42,250 nt of DNA. It comes from Nocardia alni (GTDB lineage Bacteria > Actinomycetota > Actinomycetes > Mycobacteriales > Mycobacteriaceae). The notes under the pieces were generated by a model. That model was not told the origin of the DNA. It searched no databases and saw nothing but the letters and a program-made list of their open reading frames with translations. The first letter of the stretch is position 1, and each line of letters begins with the position of its first letter. Both the position numbers and the translations under genes were made by a program. This document shows, in pieces, positions 1-7,207 of this stretch. The DNA is taken from positions 1 through 42,250 of the forward strand of contig NZ_JAGPOX010000080.1 of NCBI RefSeq assembly GCF_019038435.1. Reading direction: 5' to 3'.

Positions 1-166
1 GCGGCGGGGGCGGGGGCGGGGTGATCGCGTGCACAGGAACGACTTCGGTGGTTGCCGCTGCCTTGCCGGTCGCGGTCGAATGATCGACCTCGCACCCGGA
101 GACGAGCGCTCCGGCAGCAGCGGTCTGGGCGGCGACGCGCAACATACTCCGACGGTCCATGGGCAC
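1..166 (-). CDS. Partial exported lipoprotein with Tat-like signal (N-terminus only)
   Basis: The gene reads leftward off the window edge, so only about 55 residues are visible. The N-terminus has a twin arginine (DRRSM), a short hydrophobic stretch (LRVAAQTAAAGALV) and a lipobox ending VSGC, so it should be exported, probably by Tat, and lipidated on that cysteine. A Thr/Ala linker and then a proline run follow at the cut edge, as in surface lipoproteins with a disordered spacer. I chose GTG at 166 because a TAGAGT -10 box ends 6 nt upstream; the in-frame ATG at 160 is the alternative. It lies downstream of fabH on the same strand after a 133-bp gap. The mature domain is outside the window, so no function can be given. 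Confidence 0.6.
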   Translation of the reverse strand, partial: MPMDRRSMLRVAAQTAAAGALVSGCEVDHSTATGKAAATTEVVPVHAITPPPPPP

Positions 167-172
167 GCGGGC

Positions 173-178
173 ACTCTA
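173..178 (-). promoter_or_regulatory. -10 box for the edge lipoprotein gene
   Basis: TAGAGT on the minus strand, 6 nt before the GTG at 166. This spacing fits a leaderless transcript. No convincing -35 is seen. Confidence 0.35.
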
Positions 179-299
179 ACGGCCGCGCCTGCCGCGCCAG
201 AGGATTTCGGTCACCGTGTTGGCGAACAACCGGCATACGGGCGTGCCGTGGTGTCGTTTCGGGCGAATTGCGATGTACCGGGCCGTTACTGCGAGGTGC

Positions 300-1358
300 T
301 CACTTCTCGGGGGAGGTGTCCGAATAGATCTCCGGCAACCGTACGACCTGCCCGGCGTAGGCCAGTCCCGCGCCGAAACCGAGCAGCAGCGCGGTATCGC
401 CGGGCTTGGCCTCACCCGAGCGCAGCAGTTGCTCCATCGCCATCGGGATGGAGGCCGCGCTGGTGTTGCCGGTCTCGGTGATATCGCGGGCCACCGCGAC
501 CGATTCGGGCATGCCCAGCGCCTTGACCAGTGCGTCGGTGATCCGGCTGTTGGCCTGATGCGGGACGAACGCGTCCAGATCCTCCACGGACACACCGGCA
601 TTGCCCAGCGCGGTGCGGCATGCCTTCTCCAAAAATGTGACGGCCCAGCGGAATACGGCGGTGCCGTTCATCCGGATGTAGGGCCGCTGCGAGGTGCCTC
701 CGGTCGCCTCGGCCGCCGCTACCTCGGCGAAGTATTCCTGAAAGTCCTTGTCCTGCTTGATCGCCGCGGTCTGGCTGCCATCCGAGCCCCACGCCACCGG
801 GCCGATGCCCTCGGTCTCGGACGGTCCGATGACGCACGCGCCCGCGCCGTCGGCGAAGATGAACGCGCAGGTGCGGTCGGTGGGATCGAGCAGATCCGAC
901 AGCCGCTCCACCCCGATCACCAGCACGTGCCTGGCCTGACCCGCCCGGACCAGATTCGCGGCGTTGGCCAGGGCGTAGCAGAACCCGGCGCAACCGGCGG
1001 AGACGTCGTAGGCCGCGGTGTCGTGCATGCCCAGTTCGGTGGCCACCACCGCGCCGGCCGAGGGGCCGAGCACCATCTGCGAGGACGTCGCCAGGACCAC
1101 GGCGTCGACCTGATCGGGGGTCAGCTGCGCGGCCTCCAGGGCGCGGCGCGCGGCGACGGCGCTCATTGTGACGATCGTCTCGTCGGGTCCGGCCCAATGC
1201 CGCGAGGCGATGCCGGAGCGCGTCTTGATCCACTCGTCGGAAGAGTCGATGGCCTCGACGATCTCGGCGTTCGGGACGATCCGGCGAGGCCGGTACACGC
1301 CGAGGCCCAAGGCTGCGACGTGCGCGACGGGGGCGGCGGTGGTGATGAGCGCGGGCAT
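300..1358 (-). CDS. fabH: Beta-ketoacyl-ACP synthase III (KAS III)
   Basis: A 352-residue thiolase-fold condensing enzyme. The catalytic triad is visible: Cys123 in SAGCAGF, His267 in PHQANSRI and Asn298 in ETGNTSAAS. The family condenses an acyl-CoA primer with malonyl-ACP; in mycolic-acid actinobacteria it links FAS-I products to FAS-II elongation. Length and motif spacing match full-length FabH. The ATG at 1358 follows AAGGA and starts before the conserved core. The gene is divergent from a TetR regulator at 1459, and two copies of one palindrome lie in the 100-bp gap, so that regulator probably controls it (inference). No fatty-acid operon adjoins it, so a specialised acyl primer or a stand-alone KAS III role is possible. 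Confidence 0.88.
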   Translation of the reverse strand: MPALITTAAPVAHVAALGLGVYRPRRIVPNAEIVEAIDSSDEWIKTRSGIASRHWAGPDETIVTMSAVAARRALEAAQLTPDQVDAVVLATSSQMVLGPSAGAVVATELGMHDTAAYDVSAGCAGFCYALANAANLVRAGQARHVLVIGVERLSDLLDPTDRTCAFIFADGAGACVIGPSETEGIGPVAWGSDGSQTAAIKQDKDFQEYFAEVAAAEATGGTSQRPYIRMNGTAVFRWAVTFLEKACRTALGNAGVSVEDLDAFVPHQANSRITDALVKALGMPESVAVARDITETGNTSAASIPMAMEQLLRSGEAKPGDTALLLGFGAGLAYAGQVVRLPEIYSDTSPEK

Positions 1359-1375
1359 GCGGGTCCTTACGTTTC

Positions 1376-1397
1376 GTATGAACCAATCGGTTCATAC
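1376..1397. promoter_or_regulatory. TetR-type operator 1 (fabH/tetR gap)
   Basis: Inverted repeat with arms GTATGAACC and GGTTCATAC around a 4-bp centre. Its 16-bp core differs from operator 2 by one base. It lies 18 bp upstream of the fabH start. Confidence 0.65.
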
Positions 1398-1412
1398 GGT
1401 TAAGGTCTAACA

Positions 1413-1428
1413 TGAACCGATCGGTTCA
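1413..1428. promoter_or_regulatory. TetR-type operator 2 (fabH/tetR gap)
   Basis: TGAACCGATCGGTTCA is a perfect 16-bp palindrome. Its centre is 34 bp from that of operator 1 and it lies 30 bp upstream of the TetR start. Two matched sites in a divergent gap suggest autoregulation together with fabH control. Confidence 0.68.
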
Positions 1429-1458
1429 GGCAAGGGCCGGCAGAACAGGAGCACACCC

Positions 1459-2040
1459 ATGGCAGCGGGTCCGCGCGCGCGATTGATCGCCAGCACCATC
1501 TCGACGGTGCAGGAGCATGGCGTGCACGCGGCGGGCCTATCCGAATTGCTCGAGCGGAGCAACGCCTCCCGAAACTCGCTGTATCAGCACTTCCCCTCGG
1601 GTAAGGGGGAATTGGTGGAGACGGCCGCGAAAGTCGTCGCGCGGCTGGTCTATTCACACGTCGCCCGAATGGCGGACAGCCTGGCGAGTGCGCCCTCGGC
1701 CGAGAAGTGGCTGGACGAGCTGCTCGCGTTCTGGCGGGAGCCCTTGGAGAACAGCGACTTTCGCGCGGGCTCGTTCATGATGGCCGCGGCGCTGGACGAG
1801 ATGGAGCCGGCGGTGCAGTCCACCGCCGGGCAGGCCTTCGCCGAATGGACCGCCCGCCTGGCGGACGGGATGGTCGCCGCGGGGATGGAGCAGGCGACCG
1901 CGTGCTCGGTGGCAGGGCTGCTGTTGTCGGTGGTCGAGGGCACGATCGTGCAGAGCCGCGCGCTCAAGTCCCTGCACCCGTTCGAGGACGCCCGCGTCCA
2001 ATTGGCGGTGCTGCTGCACCACCATCTACGGCTGCGGTGA
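1459..2040 (+). CDS. TetR family regulator (LmrA/YxaF-like)
   Basis: A 193-residue one-component regulator. The N-terminal helix-turn-helix covers about residues 1-55, with GLSELLERSNASRNSLYQHF as the recognition region, followed by the 'P.GKGELV' segment typical of the LmrA/YxaF subgroup. The alpha-helical C-terminal half is the ligand and dimerisation domain. AGGAG sits 7 nt before the ATG. The gene is divergent from fabH across a gap with two copies of TGAACC-N4-GGTTCA, so it probably represses itself and fabH. The ligand is unknown; an acyl-CoA or lipophilic compound would suit the partner gene, but that is inference. The 3' end faces glbN. Confidence 0.82.
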   Translation: MAAGPRARLIASTISTVQEHGVHAAGLSELLERSNASRNSLYQHFPSGKGELVETAAKVVARLVYSHVARMADSLASAPSAEKWLDELLAFWREPLENSDFRAGSFMMAAALDEMEPAVQSTAGQAFAEWTARLADGMVAAGMEQATACSVAGLLLSVVEGTIVQSRALKSLHPFEDARVQLAVLLHHHLRLR

Positions 2041-2048
2041 ATCGCGCA

Positions 2049-2076
2049 TCGACGCGCGAAAATCGACGCGCGAAAA
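2049..2076. repeat. Perfect 14-bp tandem duplication
   Basis: TCGACGCGCGAAAA occurs twice head to tail between the convergent TetR and glbN genes. It looks like a small slippage or duplication event. No function is evident. Confidence 0.6.
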
Positions 2077-2143
2077 CCTTTGTGCCGCCGCTGGGCTCGG
2101 ATGGGCTGAAGCGTCGCGGCGGCCCGTCGGTACAGCGGTAGGA

Positions 2144-2569
2144 CTAGGCCGTGGCCGCGTCGGAGGCGATATCGCCGGCCAGCGGCGACACCGCGGCGAT
2201 GATCTGCTCGACGATGTCCTGGGGGACCCCGGCCGCGATCAGCGAGTCGCTGAGGTGCCCGGCGACCAGCATGAAATGTTCCATCATGATGCCGCGCCCC
2301 TGGTGCACCTGCTTCATCGGCGCACCGGTGTAAGGCTCGGGGCCGCCGAGAGCCGCGGCGAAGAACTCGACCTGCTTGCCCTTGAGCCGGGACATATTGG
2401 CGCCCGTGAAGAATCCCGCGAGCGCCTCGTCCGCGAGGACCCGGACGTAGAAGTCCTCGACGACGACCTCGATCGCCTCCTGGCCGCCGATCTTCTCGTA
2501 GATCGTCCGGTCGTCGGCGGCGGGCTCGGACGCGGCGGGCTTGGCCTTGAACAGGGATGTGATTTTCAT
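2144..2569 (-). CDS. glbN: Group I truncated haemoglobin (trHbN)
   Basis: A 141-residue 2-on-2 globin very like M. tuberculosis GlbN (Rv1542c). Aligned by eye, it keeps Tyr41 (B10), Leu62 (E7), Gln66 (E11) and the haem-ligating proximal His89 (F8) in KQVHQGRG. The segments VEDFYVRVLAD and FFAAALGGPEPY are diagnostic. The family binds O2 and converts NO to nitrate, protecting respiration from nitrosative stress in the cytosol. The N-terminal extension of about 20 residues (MKITSLFKAKPAASEPA) is charged and Ala/Pro rich; a pre-A extension aids NO dioxygenation in the mycobacterial protein. The gene is transcribed alone, converging on the TetR gene and divergent from the VOC gene. Confidence 0.93.
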   Translation of the reverse strand: MKITSLFKAKPAASEPAADDRTIYEKIGGQEAIEVVVEDFYVRVLADEALAGFFTGANMSRLKGKQVEFFAAALGGPEPYTGAPMKQVHQGRGIMMEHFMLVAGHLSDSLIAAGVPQDIVEQIIAAVSPLAGDIASDAATA

Positions 2570-2751
2570 ACGTCCAGCACATCACCGGGCTGTTGCCGGG
2601 CCATTAGTCGAGTGTCGCGGGCTGATTACTGTGCGTGGCAGGTCAATTGCGGTCAGCTCACGCATCGCTACCGTGGGCTGTGAGGTGGGCCGCGCGCCGC
2701 CTGGGGGACAACCCTGATTCTTGCCCTGATATCCCCGCTTCGCAGCTGATT

Positions 2752-2769
2752 CCCCGGTCCTGACCGGGG
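2752..2769. repeat. Perfect 8-bp stem hairpin upstream of the VOC gene
   Basis: Arms CCCCGGTC and GACCGGGG with a 2-nt centre lie in the 240-bp divergent gap between glbN and the VOC gene. It could be an operator or a leader hairpin. It has no U tract. Confidence 0.45.
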
Positions 2770-2809
2770 CAGTATGGAAGGTGACGAAGCACGACGGGAA
2801 AGGACGGAT

Positions 2810-3205
2810 ATGGCGATTCAGTTCAATCACACGATCGTTTACAGCCACGACAGCCGGGAGTCCGCCGAATTCTGGGCGGACATCCTCGGGCTCGAGGTTT
2901 CGCCGAACTTCGGGCGGTTCGTTCCGGTCAAGGTCGCCAACGGGATCACCTTCGATTTCGCCGACGTCTCCTCGGACGTCACCGAGATCCAGCGAGCGCA
3001 CTACGCGTTCCTGGTATCCGAGCAGGATTTCGACTCGGGCTTCGCGAAGATCAAGGAGAAGAACCTGAGCTACTGGGCCGATCCGCGACAGCAGTATCCG
3101 GGCGAGATCAACCACAACGACGGCGGGCGCGGGGTGTACTTCCTGGATCCCAGCGGCCACGCTCTGGAGATGCTGACCGTCCCGTACGGCGGCTGGCCGG
3201 CCTAG
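2810..3205 (+). CDS. VOC-fold (glyoxalase/bleomycin resistance-like) protein
   Basis: A 131-residue vicinal-oxygen-chelate protein with two beta-alpha-beta-beta-beta modules. The first begins NHTIVYSHDSRESAEFW, and the C-terminal module ends GVYFLDPSGHALEMLTVPYGG. His near residue 7, His in RAHYAF and Glu in ALEML are the likely metal ligands. The family includes dioxygenases, isomerases, glyoxalases and drug-binding proteins; the substrate cannot be read from sequence. I chose ATG 2810 because AAAGGACGG lies just upstream; an in-frame ATG at 2774 would add 12 residues with a poorer site. A strong hairpin follows before the convergent permease gene. Confidence 0.82.
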   Translation: MAIQFNHTIVYSHDSRESAEFWADILGLEVSPNFGRFVPVKVANGITFDFADVSSDVTEIQRAHYAFLVSEQDFDSGFAKIKEKNLSYWADPRQQYPGEINHNDGGRGVYFLDPSGHALEMLTVPYGGWPA

Positions 3206-3217
3206 CTCGAAGGCCCC

Positions 3218-3247
3218 GACGCACCACCCCCTCATCGGTGGTGCGTC
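3218..3247. terminator. Bidirectional hairpin terminator between convergent genes
   Basis: A perfect 11-bp stem, GACGCACCACC paired with GGTGGTGCGTC, has an 8-nt loop. It sits exactly between the stops of the VOC gene and the permease. There is no U tract, as often seen in high-GC actinobacteria. Confidence 0.65.
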
Positions 3248-3258
3248 CCGCGGATGTC

Positions 3259-4524
3259 TCACATCGCGACAGCGAACAGTCCGAGCAGTCCGGGCACGAT
3301 CAGCGACAGCGTCACCGCCAGCGTGAACAGCTTGCGGAACAACATGTTCTGCTGTTCCTGCGCGCTGTTGGCGATGATCAGCGTGCCCGCGACGTGCACC
3401 GGGTTCATCACGGACAGCGCGGCGGGTACGCATACCGCGCAAACGATCCAGAACAGGTTCTCGGAGCCGGTGAACGCCGTGAACACCAGCGGCATCATCA
3501 GGTTCAGCACCCCGAGCGTGGAACTCTCGATATTGCACAGCAGTGCGGTCATATACGACACGACCAGGACCAGCGCGACGCCGGTGCCCAGGTGGTGCAG
3601 CAGCCCCTCGATCGACTTCATGGTGCCGATGGTCTGCATCAGGCCCAGATAGGTCAGCAGGCCCGCCAGCAGCAGGATGCTCGACCACGGCACCCGGCCC
3701 AGGATCGCGCGCTCCGGCGGCCGGAACGCGATCTGCAACAGCGCTACCAGGCCCATCGCGGTGAAACCGACGTCCCACTTCGCGAACAACACGAGTACCA
3801 GGAACACCGGCAGTGCCAGCCCGGAGCACCAGCGGTACAGGCTCGGGGCGGCCACCTCACCGGGCTGGGGAGTCTCGTCCCCGGTCAGCGCGGGAGCCGG
3901 GATCACCGTGAATCCGCCGCCGCGCCGCCGCCGGATCTCCTGAATCACCTGCAGCACGAGCACGACGACGGCCGCGACGAGCATCGACACCGCCCACAGC
4001 CCCCAGGTGCTGTAGTGCACGTGCAGCTTCTCGGCCGCGGCCAGGACGCTCGCGCCGGTCGGGTTCAGCGGGGACAGTCCCGCGGAGTTCGCCCCGATCA
4101 CCACCGCGAGTTCACACAGGTAGAACGACTCCCGGTATCGCACACCGAAATACGCCACCAGCGGCACGAGGAAGGCGATCGGCGCGGTGGAGAAGGCGCC
4201 CGCCGAGGACAGCGCCGCGGCGATGACGAATCCCACCCACGGCAGCAGCAGTTGACGGTCGCCGACCTTCTCGTAGACCTTTTCCACCACCGCGCTGAGC
4301 GCGCCGCTGCGTTCCACGTGCGCGAACAGCAGCGAGACGCCCGCGATCAGCACGACGAGATCGCCGGGGAAGGCCGTGTACGCCTTGGTGGCGGCGACAC
4401 CGGAGAGCGCGAGGATCGGCACCGCGGCCGCCAGGGCGAGCACACCGATGTTCATTCGCCGCCATACGGCCACCACCAGCACAAGCACCAGCAGGGCAAT
4501 GGACAGCCCCTGGGTCACAGTCAC
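3259..4524 (-). CDS. MatC-type dicarboxylate/malonate permease
   Basis: A 421-residue, highly hydrophobic protein with about ten to twelve membrane segments. The N-terminal half (LSIALLVLVLVV, MNIGVLALAAAV, DLVVLIAGVSLLFAHVERSGAL) resembles the MatC N-terminal domain of dicarboxylate carriers. GANSAGLSPLNPTGAS and NIESSTLGVLNLMMP are likely substrate-binding hairpins of the ion-transporter fold. A Na+- or H+-coupled C4-dicarboxylate or malonate importer is most likely. I chose GTG 4524 because AGGAG lies 8 nt upstream; the in-frame ATG at 4542 has its only purine-rich site one base away. The damaged CitB/DcuR-like two-component genes on the divergent side probably once controlled it (inference). 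Confidence 0.8.
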   Translation of the reverse strand: MTVTQGLSIALLVLVLVVAVWRRMNIGVLALAAAVPILALSGVAATKAYTAFPGDLVVLIAGVSLLFAHVERSGALSAVVEKVYEKVGDRQLLLPWVGFVIAAALSSAGAFSTAPIAFLVPLVAYFGVRYRESFYLCELAVVIGANSAGLSPLNPTGASVLAAAEKLHVHYSTWGLWAVSMLVAAVVVLVLQVIQEIRRRRGGGFTVIPAPALTGDETPQPGEVAAPSLYRWCSGLALPVFLVLVLFAKWDVGFTAMGLVALLQIAFRPPERAILGRVPWSSILLLAGLLTYLGLMQTIGTMKSIEGLLHHLGTGVALVLVVSYMTALLCNIESSTLGVLNLMMPLVFTAFTGSENLFWIVCAVCVPAALSVMNPVHVAGTLIIANSAQEQQNMLFRKLFTLAVTLSLIVPGLLGLFAVAM

Positions 4525-4610
4525 GGGATCAGCTCCTGACATTCCTCGAGCCACACCCCGGTGTGCGACCGCCTTGTGACAGTAGGTGTTCCGGGTCACA
4601 TCCGGCACGG

Positions 4611-4622
4611 TTGTGCGCACAA
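4611..4622. promoter_or_regulatory. 12-bp palindrome upstream of the permease
   Basis: TTGTGCGCACAA is a perfect palindrome 87 bp upstream of the permease start. It resembles a GntR- or response-regulator-type operator, but no cognate regulator is identified. Confidence 0.35.
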
Positions 4623-4710
4623 TCCACGCAAGCCGCAAATGCCGCGTTGTGCTCAGTGCCTGGTGCGCCGACTACTGGGCGGTGAGGAGTCGACCACGGC
4701 GGCTGGGCTC

Positions 4711-4973
4711 GAACGCGACATTCGATCGGCTCAGTGTCCGGCCGATCTGGTGGGATCGGTGTTCGCCGAAGGGGTTTCGACCCGCCCAGACAACGGCGCA
4801 CCCGGTGGCCGGGGGGGTCGGCCTGGCGCTGTCGCGGCAGATTGCGCGGGCGCTCGGGTGATGTGGTGCTGGCGAATCCGGGTGGCGGCGCGGCTGGTTC
4901 GGGTGAGGCGCTACGCGGTGCGGAGTTCATCGCGCGGCTGACGGGGGTGCTGGTGGAAGCGGGCACCGCGTGA
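4711..4973 (+). pseudogene. Remnant of a DcuS/CitA-type sensor histidine kinase (C-terminal ATPase end)
   Basis: No single frame is open, but three frames in succession spell the end of a HATPase domain. First come PADLVGSVFAEGVSTRPDN and GAPGGRG. After a shift in a seven-G run at 4811-4817 comes VGLALSRQIARALG. After a second shift at GGG 4856-4858 come GDVVLANPGGG and GAEFIARLTGVLVEAGTA, then a stop. This is the F-box/G2-box end of a citrate/fumarate-sensing kinase, and it is directly upstream of a response regulator. The sensor, dimerisation and N-box regions (about 400 residues) are absent, so this is a deletion relic and not only a sequencing artefact. The G1 box is already unrecognisable. 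Confidence 0.72.
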
Positions 4974-5109
4974 ACGGCTGGGTGATATCGGTCGGCATAC
5001 CCGCTGGGCGTGAGGCTGTTCCGGCGTTGCCGCGGCGGGTCGTCGGGAGTTTCGAGGGTGATTCGCCGGTGGCGGGTGCGAGTGTCGTCGAGGATGGAAG
5101 GAGCACGGT

Positions 5110-5484
5110 ATGACCATGGCCGAATTGCGGGTTCTGGTAGTCGACGATGACTTTCGGGTTGCGAACCTGCACGCCGGAATAGTCTCGGCGCTACCGGGGT
5201 TCACCGTCGGCGCCACCGCGCACACCCTGGCCGCGGCGCGCGAGGCCCTCGCCGCGGCGCAATTCGATCTGGCACTGGTCGATGTGTACCTGCCCGACGG
5301 TTCCGGCATCGACCTGGTGCGCGAATTGCGTTGCGAGGCCATGATGCTCACCGCCGCCGAGACGGTCCGCGCGGCGCTGTCCGCGGGCGCACTGGCCTAT
5401 CTGGTGAAGCCGTTCGACCACACCGCCCTGGCGTCCCGGCTGGCCGGATACGCTCCCGCCGCTGGAAGGGGCCTGGCCACATAA
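5110..5484 (+). CDS. Receiver-only response regulator, truncated CitB/DcuR type
   Basis: A 124-residue CheY-like receiver. It has the acidic cluster Asp12-14 in VVDDDFRVAN, phospho-acceptor Asp58 in LALVDVYLPDGSG, the Thr81 switch region and Lys100 in LVKPF. It ends straight after the receiver (GRGLAT). CitB/DcuR relatives of about 220-240 residues go on into a linker and DNA-binding HTH, so this copy lacks its output domain. AAGGAG lies well placed before the ATG. It follows the kinase relic by 136 bp and is next to a dicarboxylate permease, so it was probably the regulator of that uptake system. It may be expressed but should not bind DNA; a free-standing receiver role is possible but less likely than decay. 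Confidence 0.7.
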   Translation: MTMAELRVLVVDDDFRVANLHAGIVSALPGFTVGATAHTLAAAREALAAAQFDLALVDVYLPDGSGIDLVRELRCEAMMLTAAETVRAALSAGALAYLVKPFDHTALASRLAGYAPAAGRGLAT

Positions 5485-5525
5485 GGTTCGCGCACCGATG
5501 TCTCGTCATCCGGGCACGTTTGCGG

Positions 5526-5610
5526 TTCCCGTCACCGACTGTCGATGCTGTTTCCGTCACCCTGCTGGTTGCTGTTTCGTCACTCCGCTGTCGTTGCTGT
5601 TCGTCGCCGA
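5526..5610. repeat. Imperfect tandem repeat, unit 24-25 bp
   Basis: Units at 5526-5550, 5551-5574 and 5575-5599 share a TTYCCGTCAC-like start and a TGCTG end. A partial fourth unit follows. Unit length and sequence have drifted. Confidence 0.45.
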
Positions 5611-5740
5611 GGTGCGGATCGTTTTCGTTCGACTACCAGGGCATCCGCATGTAGCCAGGTCCTCCACCGAAGTCATCGCGCGGGAGTACGGCTATCCCGG
5701 TGCCGTTGGTGATCCCGCCATCCCGGTGCGGATCCTGTTC

Positions 5741-5775
5741 CGTCACCCCCGTGCTCATTTTGCTGGGATCCAGCG
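5741..5775 (+). repeat. Degenerate half copy of the hairpin repeat family
   Basis: This runs CGTCACCCCCGTGC, ATTTTGCTGGGATCC. It aligns by eye with the left arm at 20836-20865 (CGTCATTCCGGCATGC, TTTTGGCCGGAATCC). No matching right arm is clear. Confidence 0.35.
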
Positions 5776-5828
5776 TAACCATCTCCGTACCAGGCGATTC
5801 CAGCCGCGGCACATGGAGGTGACCGTAT

Positions 5829-6446
5829 CTACGGCGAGACGGCGACGCCCAGGCTCAGCGCGGCAAGGAATTTCGGGCCGGGCGCCTGATAGAAGACGTC
5901 GATATCACTGATCGTGAATCCGGCGCGTTCGATGATCCCGCGGATGTCGCGGTTCAGGTGGCAACCGCCGAACAGGGTGCTCTGCACCGGATCCAGCCGG
6001 TGCTGCCAATGCTGTACCGCCGCGTCGGGCGCCAGGCCGTGCTCGACGAAATGCAGTGTGCCGCCCGGGATCAGCACCCGCCGGAGCTCGGCAAGCGCGA
6101 TGCCGGCATCCGGGATCGTGCACATGGTCCACGTCGACAGCGCGGTGTCGAAGCTGTCGTCCTCGAACGGCAGCGACTGTCCGTCGAGCCCGGCCCGCTG
6201 CACAGGTACCGGAGCCTGCGCGACCCGCTCGCTCGCCAACCGCCAGCCGAGATCGGCGGGTTCGACCGCGGTCACCGCCTTCACCCGCGCCGGATAGAAC
6301 GGCACGTTGCGTCCCGATCCGAATCCGATCTCCACGACCCGACCCGCCAAGCCCGCCGTAACCCGCCTGCGGATGGGGTCGTGATCGGTCCGCCCGCAGG
6401 TCAGATCCACGATCCGTGGCAACACCCGTTCGCTGTAGAAGCCCAT
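5829..6446 (-). CDS. Class I SAM-dependent methyltransferase
   Basis: A 205-residue Rossmann-fold methyltransferase of the Methyltransf_11 type. Motif I is VVEIGFGSGRNVPFYP (about residues 36-51). A motif II-like acidic segment is TAVEPAD. Motif post-II is LPFEDDSFDTALSTWTMCTIPD, and the strand LRRVLIPGGTLHFVEHG follows. SAM binding is expected; the acceptor is unknown. The ATG at 6446 begins MGFYSERVLPRI, the usual start of this family; the reading frame extends further upstream but overlaps the divergent GNAT gene. The two start codons are 49 bp apart, so they probably share a regulatory region. Confidence 0.82.
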   Translation of the reverse strand: MGFYSERVLPRIVDLTCGRTDHDPIRRRVTAGLAGRVVEIGFGSGRNVPFYPARVKAVTAVEPADLGWRLASERVAQAPVPVQRAGLDGQSLPFEDDSFDTALSTWTMCTIPDAGIALAELRRVLIPGGTLHFVEHGLAPDAAVQHWQHRLDPVQSTLFGGCHLNRDIRGIIERAGFTISDIDVFYQAPGPKFLAALSLGVAVSP

Positions 6447-6495
6447 GCCCTCGACTGTGCCACCACTGCCGATACCGCAGGGTCGGTTCGATACC

Positions 6496-6966
6496 GTGAC
6501 CATCGTGGAGATCGAAATCGATGACCTGACCGGCCCGGACATCCTCGGGCTGATCAGCGGCCATCTCACCGAGATGCACAGCGTCACCTCGCAGGCCGAG
6601 AGCGTGCACGCGCTGGATCTCAACGGATTGCGACGCCCGGAGGTCACCGTCTGGTCGGTGCGCGAACAGGGCCGGATCGCTGGCTGCGGCGCGATCAAGC
6701 GCTTGGACGCAACCCACGGCGAGATCAAGTCGATGCGTACCGCCGACACACATCGCCGTCGCGGCGTAGCCGCGCGGCTGCTGGGACATCTCGAGGCCGA
6801 ATCGGTGCGCATGGGTCTGACCCGATTAAGTCTCGAGACCGGCTCGGAGGATTTCTTCGAACCCGCGCGCCGGCTGTATCTGGCCCACGGATTCGAGTAC
6901 TGCGAGCCCTTCGGCGACTACCGACCCGACCCGTTGAGTGTGTTCATGACCAAGAAAATCGCCTGA
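6496..6966 (+). CDS. GNAT family N-acetyltransferase
   Basis: A 156-residue single-domain acetyltransferase. Motif A, THRRRGVAARLLGHLE (about residues 85-100), binds acetyl-CoA. Motif B ends EPARRLYLAHGFEYCEPFGDY, with the tyrosine often used as general acid. The sequence resembles PaiA/YhfO-like proteins that acetylate small molecules or amino groups; the substrate is not determinable. I chose GTG 6496 since it fits the family's short N-terminus. The ATG at 6445 would give an unconserved extension overlapping the divergent methyltransferase start. The gene is followed by the 78-bp inverted-repeat element. Confidence 0.78.
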   Translation: MTIVEIEIDDLTGPDILGLISGHLTEMHSVTSQAESVHALDLNGLRRPEVTVWSVREQGRIAGCGAIKRLDATHGEIKSMRTADTHRRRGVAARLLGHLEAESVRMGLTRLSLETGSEDFFEPARRLYLAHGFEYCEPFGDYRPDPLSVFMTKKIA

Positions 6967-7000
6967 CACCCGACCGGCGGTCTCGGGGGGTTTGAGAGAA

Positions 7001-7078
7001 CCGGCCTCCCGCTACATTTTGTGGACGGTTTCGTCCGAAACCGGAGTTTCGAGCCTGAAAAATGTAGCGGGAGGCCGG
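7001..7078. repeat. 78-bp element with 20-bp perfect terminal inverted repeats
   Basis: 7001-7020 and 7059-7078 are exact reverse complements (the left arm reads CCGGCCTCCC then GCTACATTTT). The 38-bp interior holds a second hairpin, CGGTTTC-GTCC-GAAACCG. This could be a small non-autonomous mobile element or a strong transcription barrier between the GNAT gene and treZ. No target-site duplication is obvious. Confidence 0.65.
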
Positions 7079-7173
7079 GCGGATCCGCTCCATGCAGCAG
7101 GCGAGTGCCCGTCGTTCGCCAACTGGCCCTGCTCGGTCACCAGGGCCATGGACCTGCTGGGCGGCTCGTGCGG

Positions 7174-7201
7174 TGGACAGTTGCCGGCGCCGTGCGATGC
7201 T
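7174..7201 (+). promoter_or_regulatory. Promoter of treZ (leaderless)
   Basis: TGGACA (7174-7179), a 16-bp spacer and GATGCT (7196-7201), with the GTG start 6 nt later. The -35 matches TTGACA at five of six positions. Confidence 0.5.
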
Positions 7202-7207
7202 GGGCCG

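Larger units (their letters stand above)
5485..5828. other. Gene-free stretch with degenerate repeats
   Basis: No ORF here has recognisable protein content. The stretch holds about three imperfect copies of a 24-25-bp unit (5526-5610) and, at 5741-5775, a sequence like half of the hairpin repeat at 20836. It is probably where the missing 3' end of the response regulator was lost. Confidence 0.5.

Noticed and set aside
3238..4539. 433-codon plus-strand ORF opposite the permease
   Set aside because: The translation is low-complexity Gln/Arg/His and the minus strand encodes a clear membrane transporter.
6992..7207. N-terminal extension of treZ from the ATG at 6992
   Set aside because: The extension is the translated inverted-repeat element and noncoding DNA. 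Family similarity begins at 7208, where a promoter is also placed.
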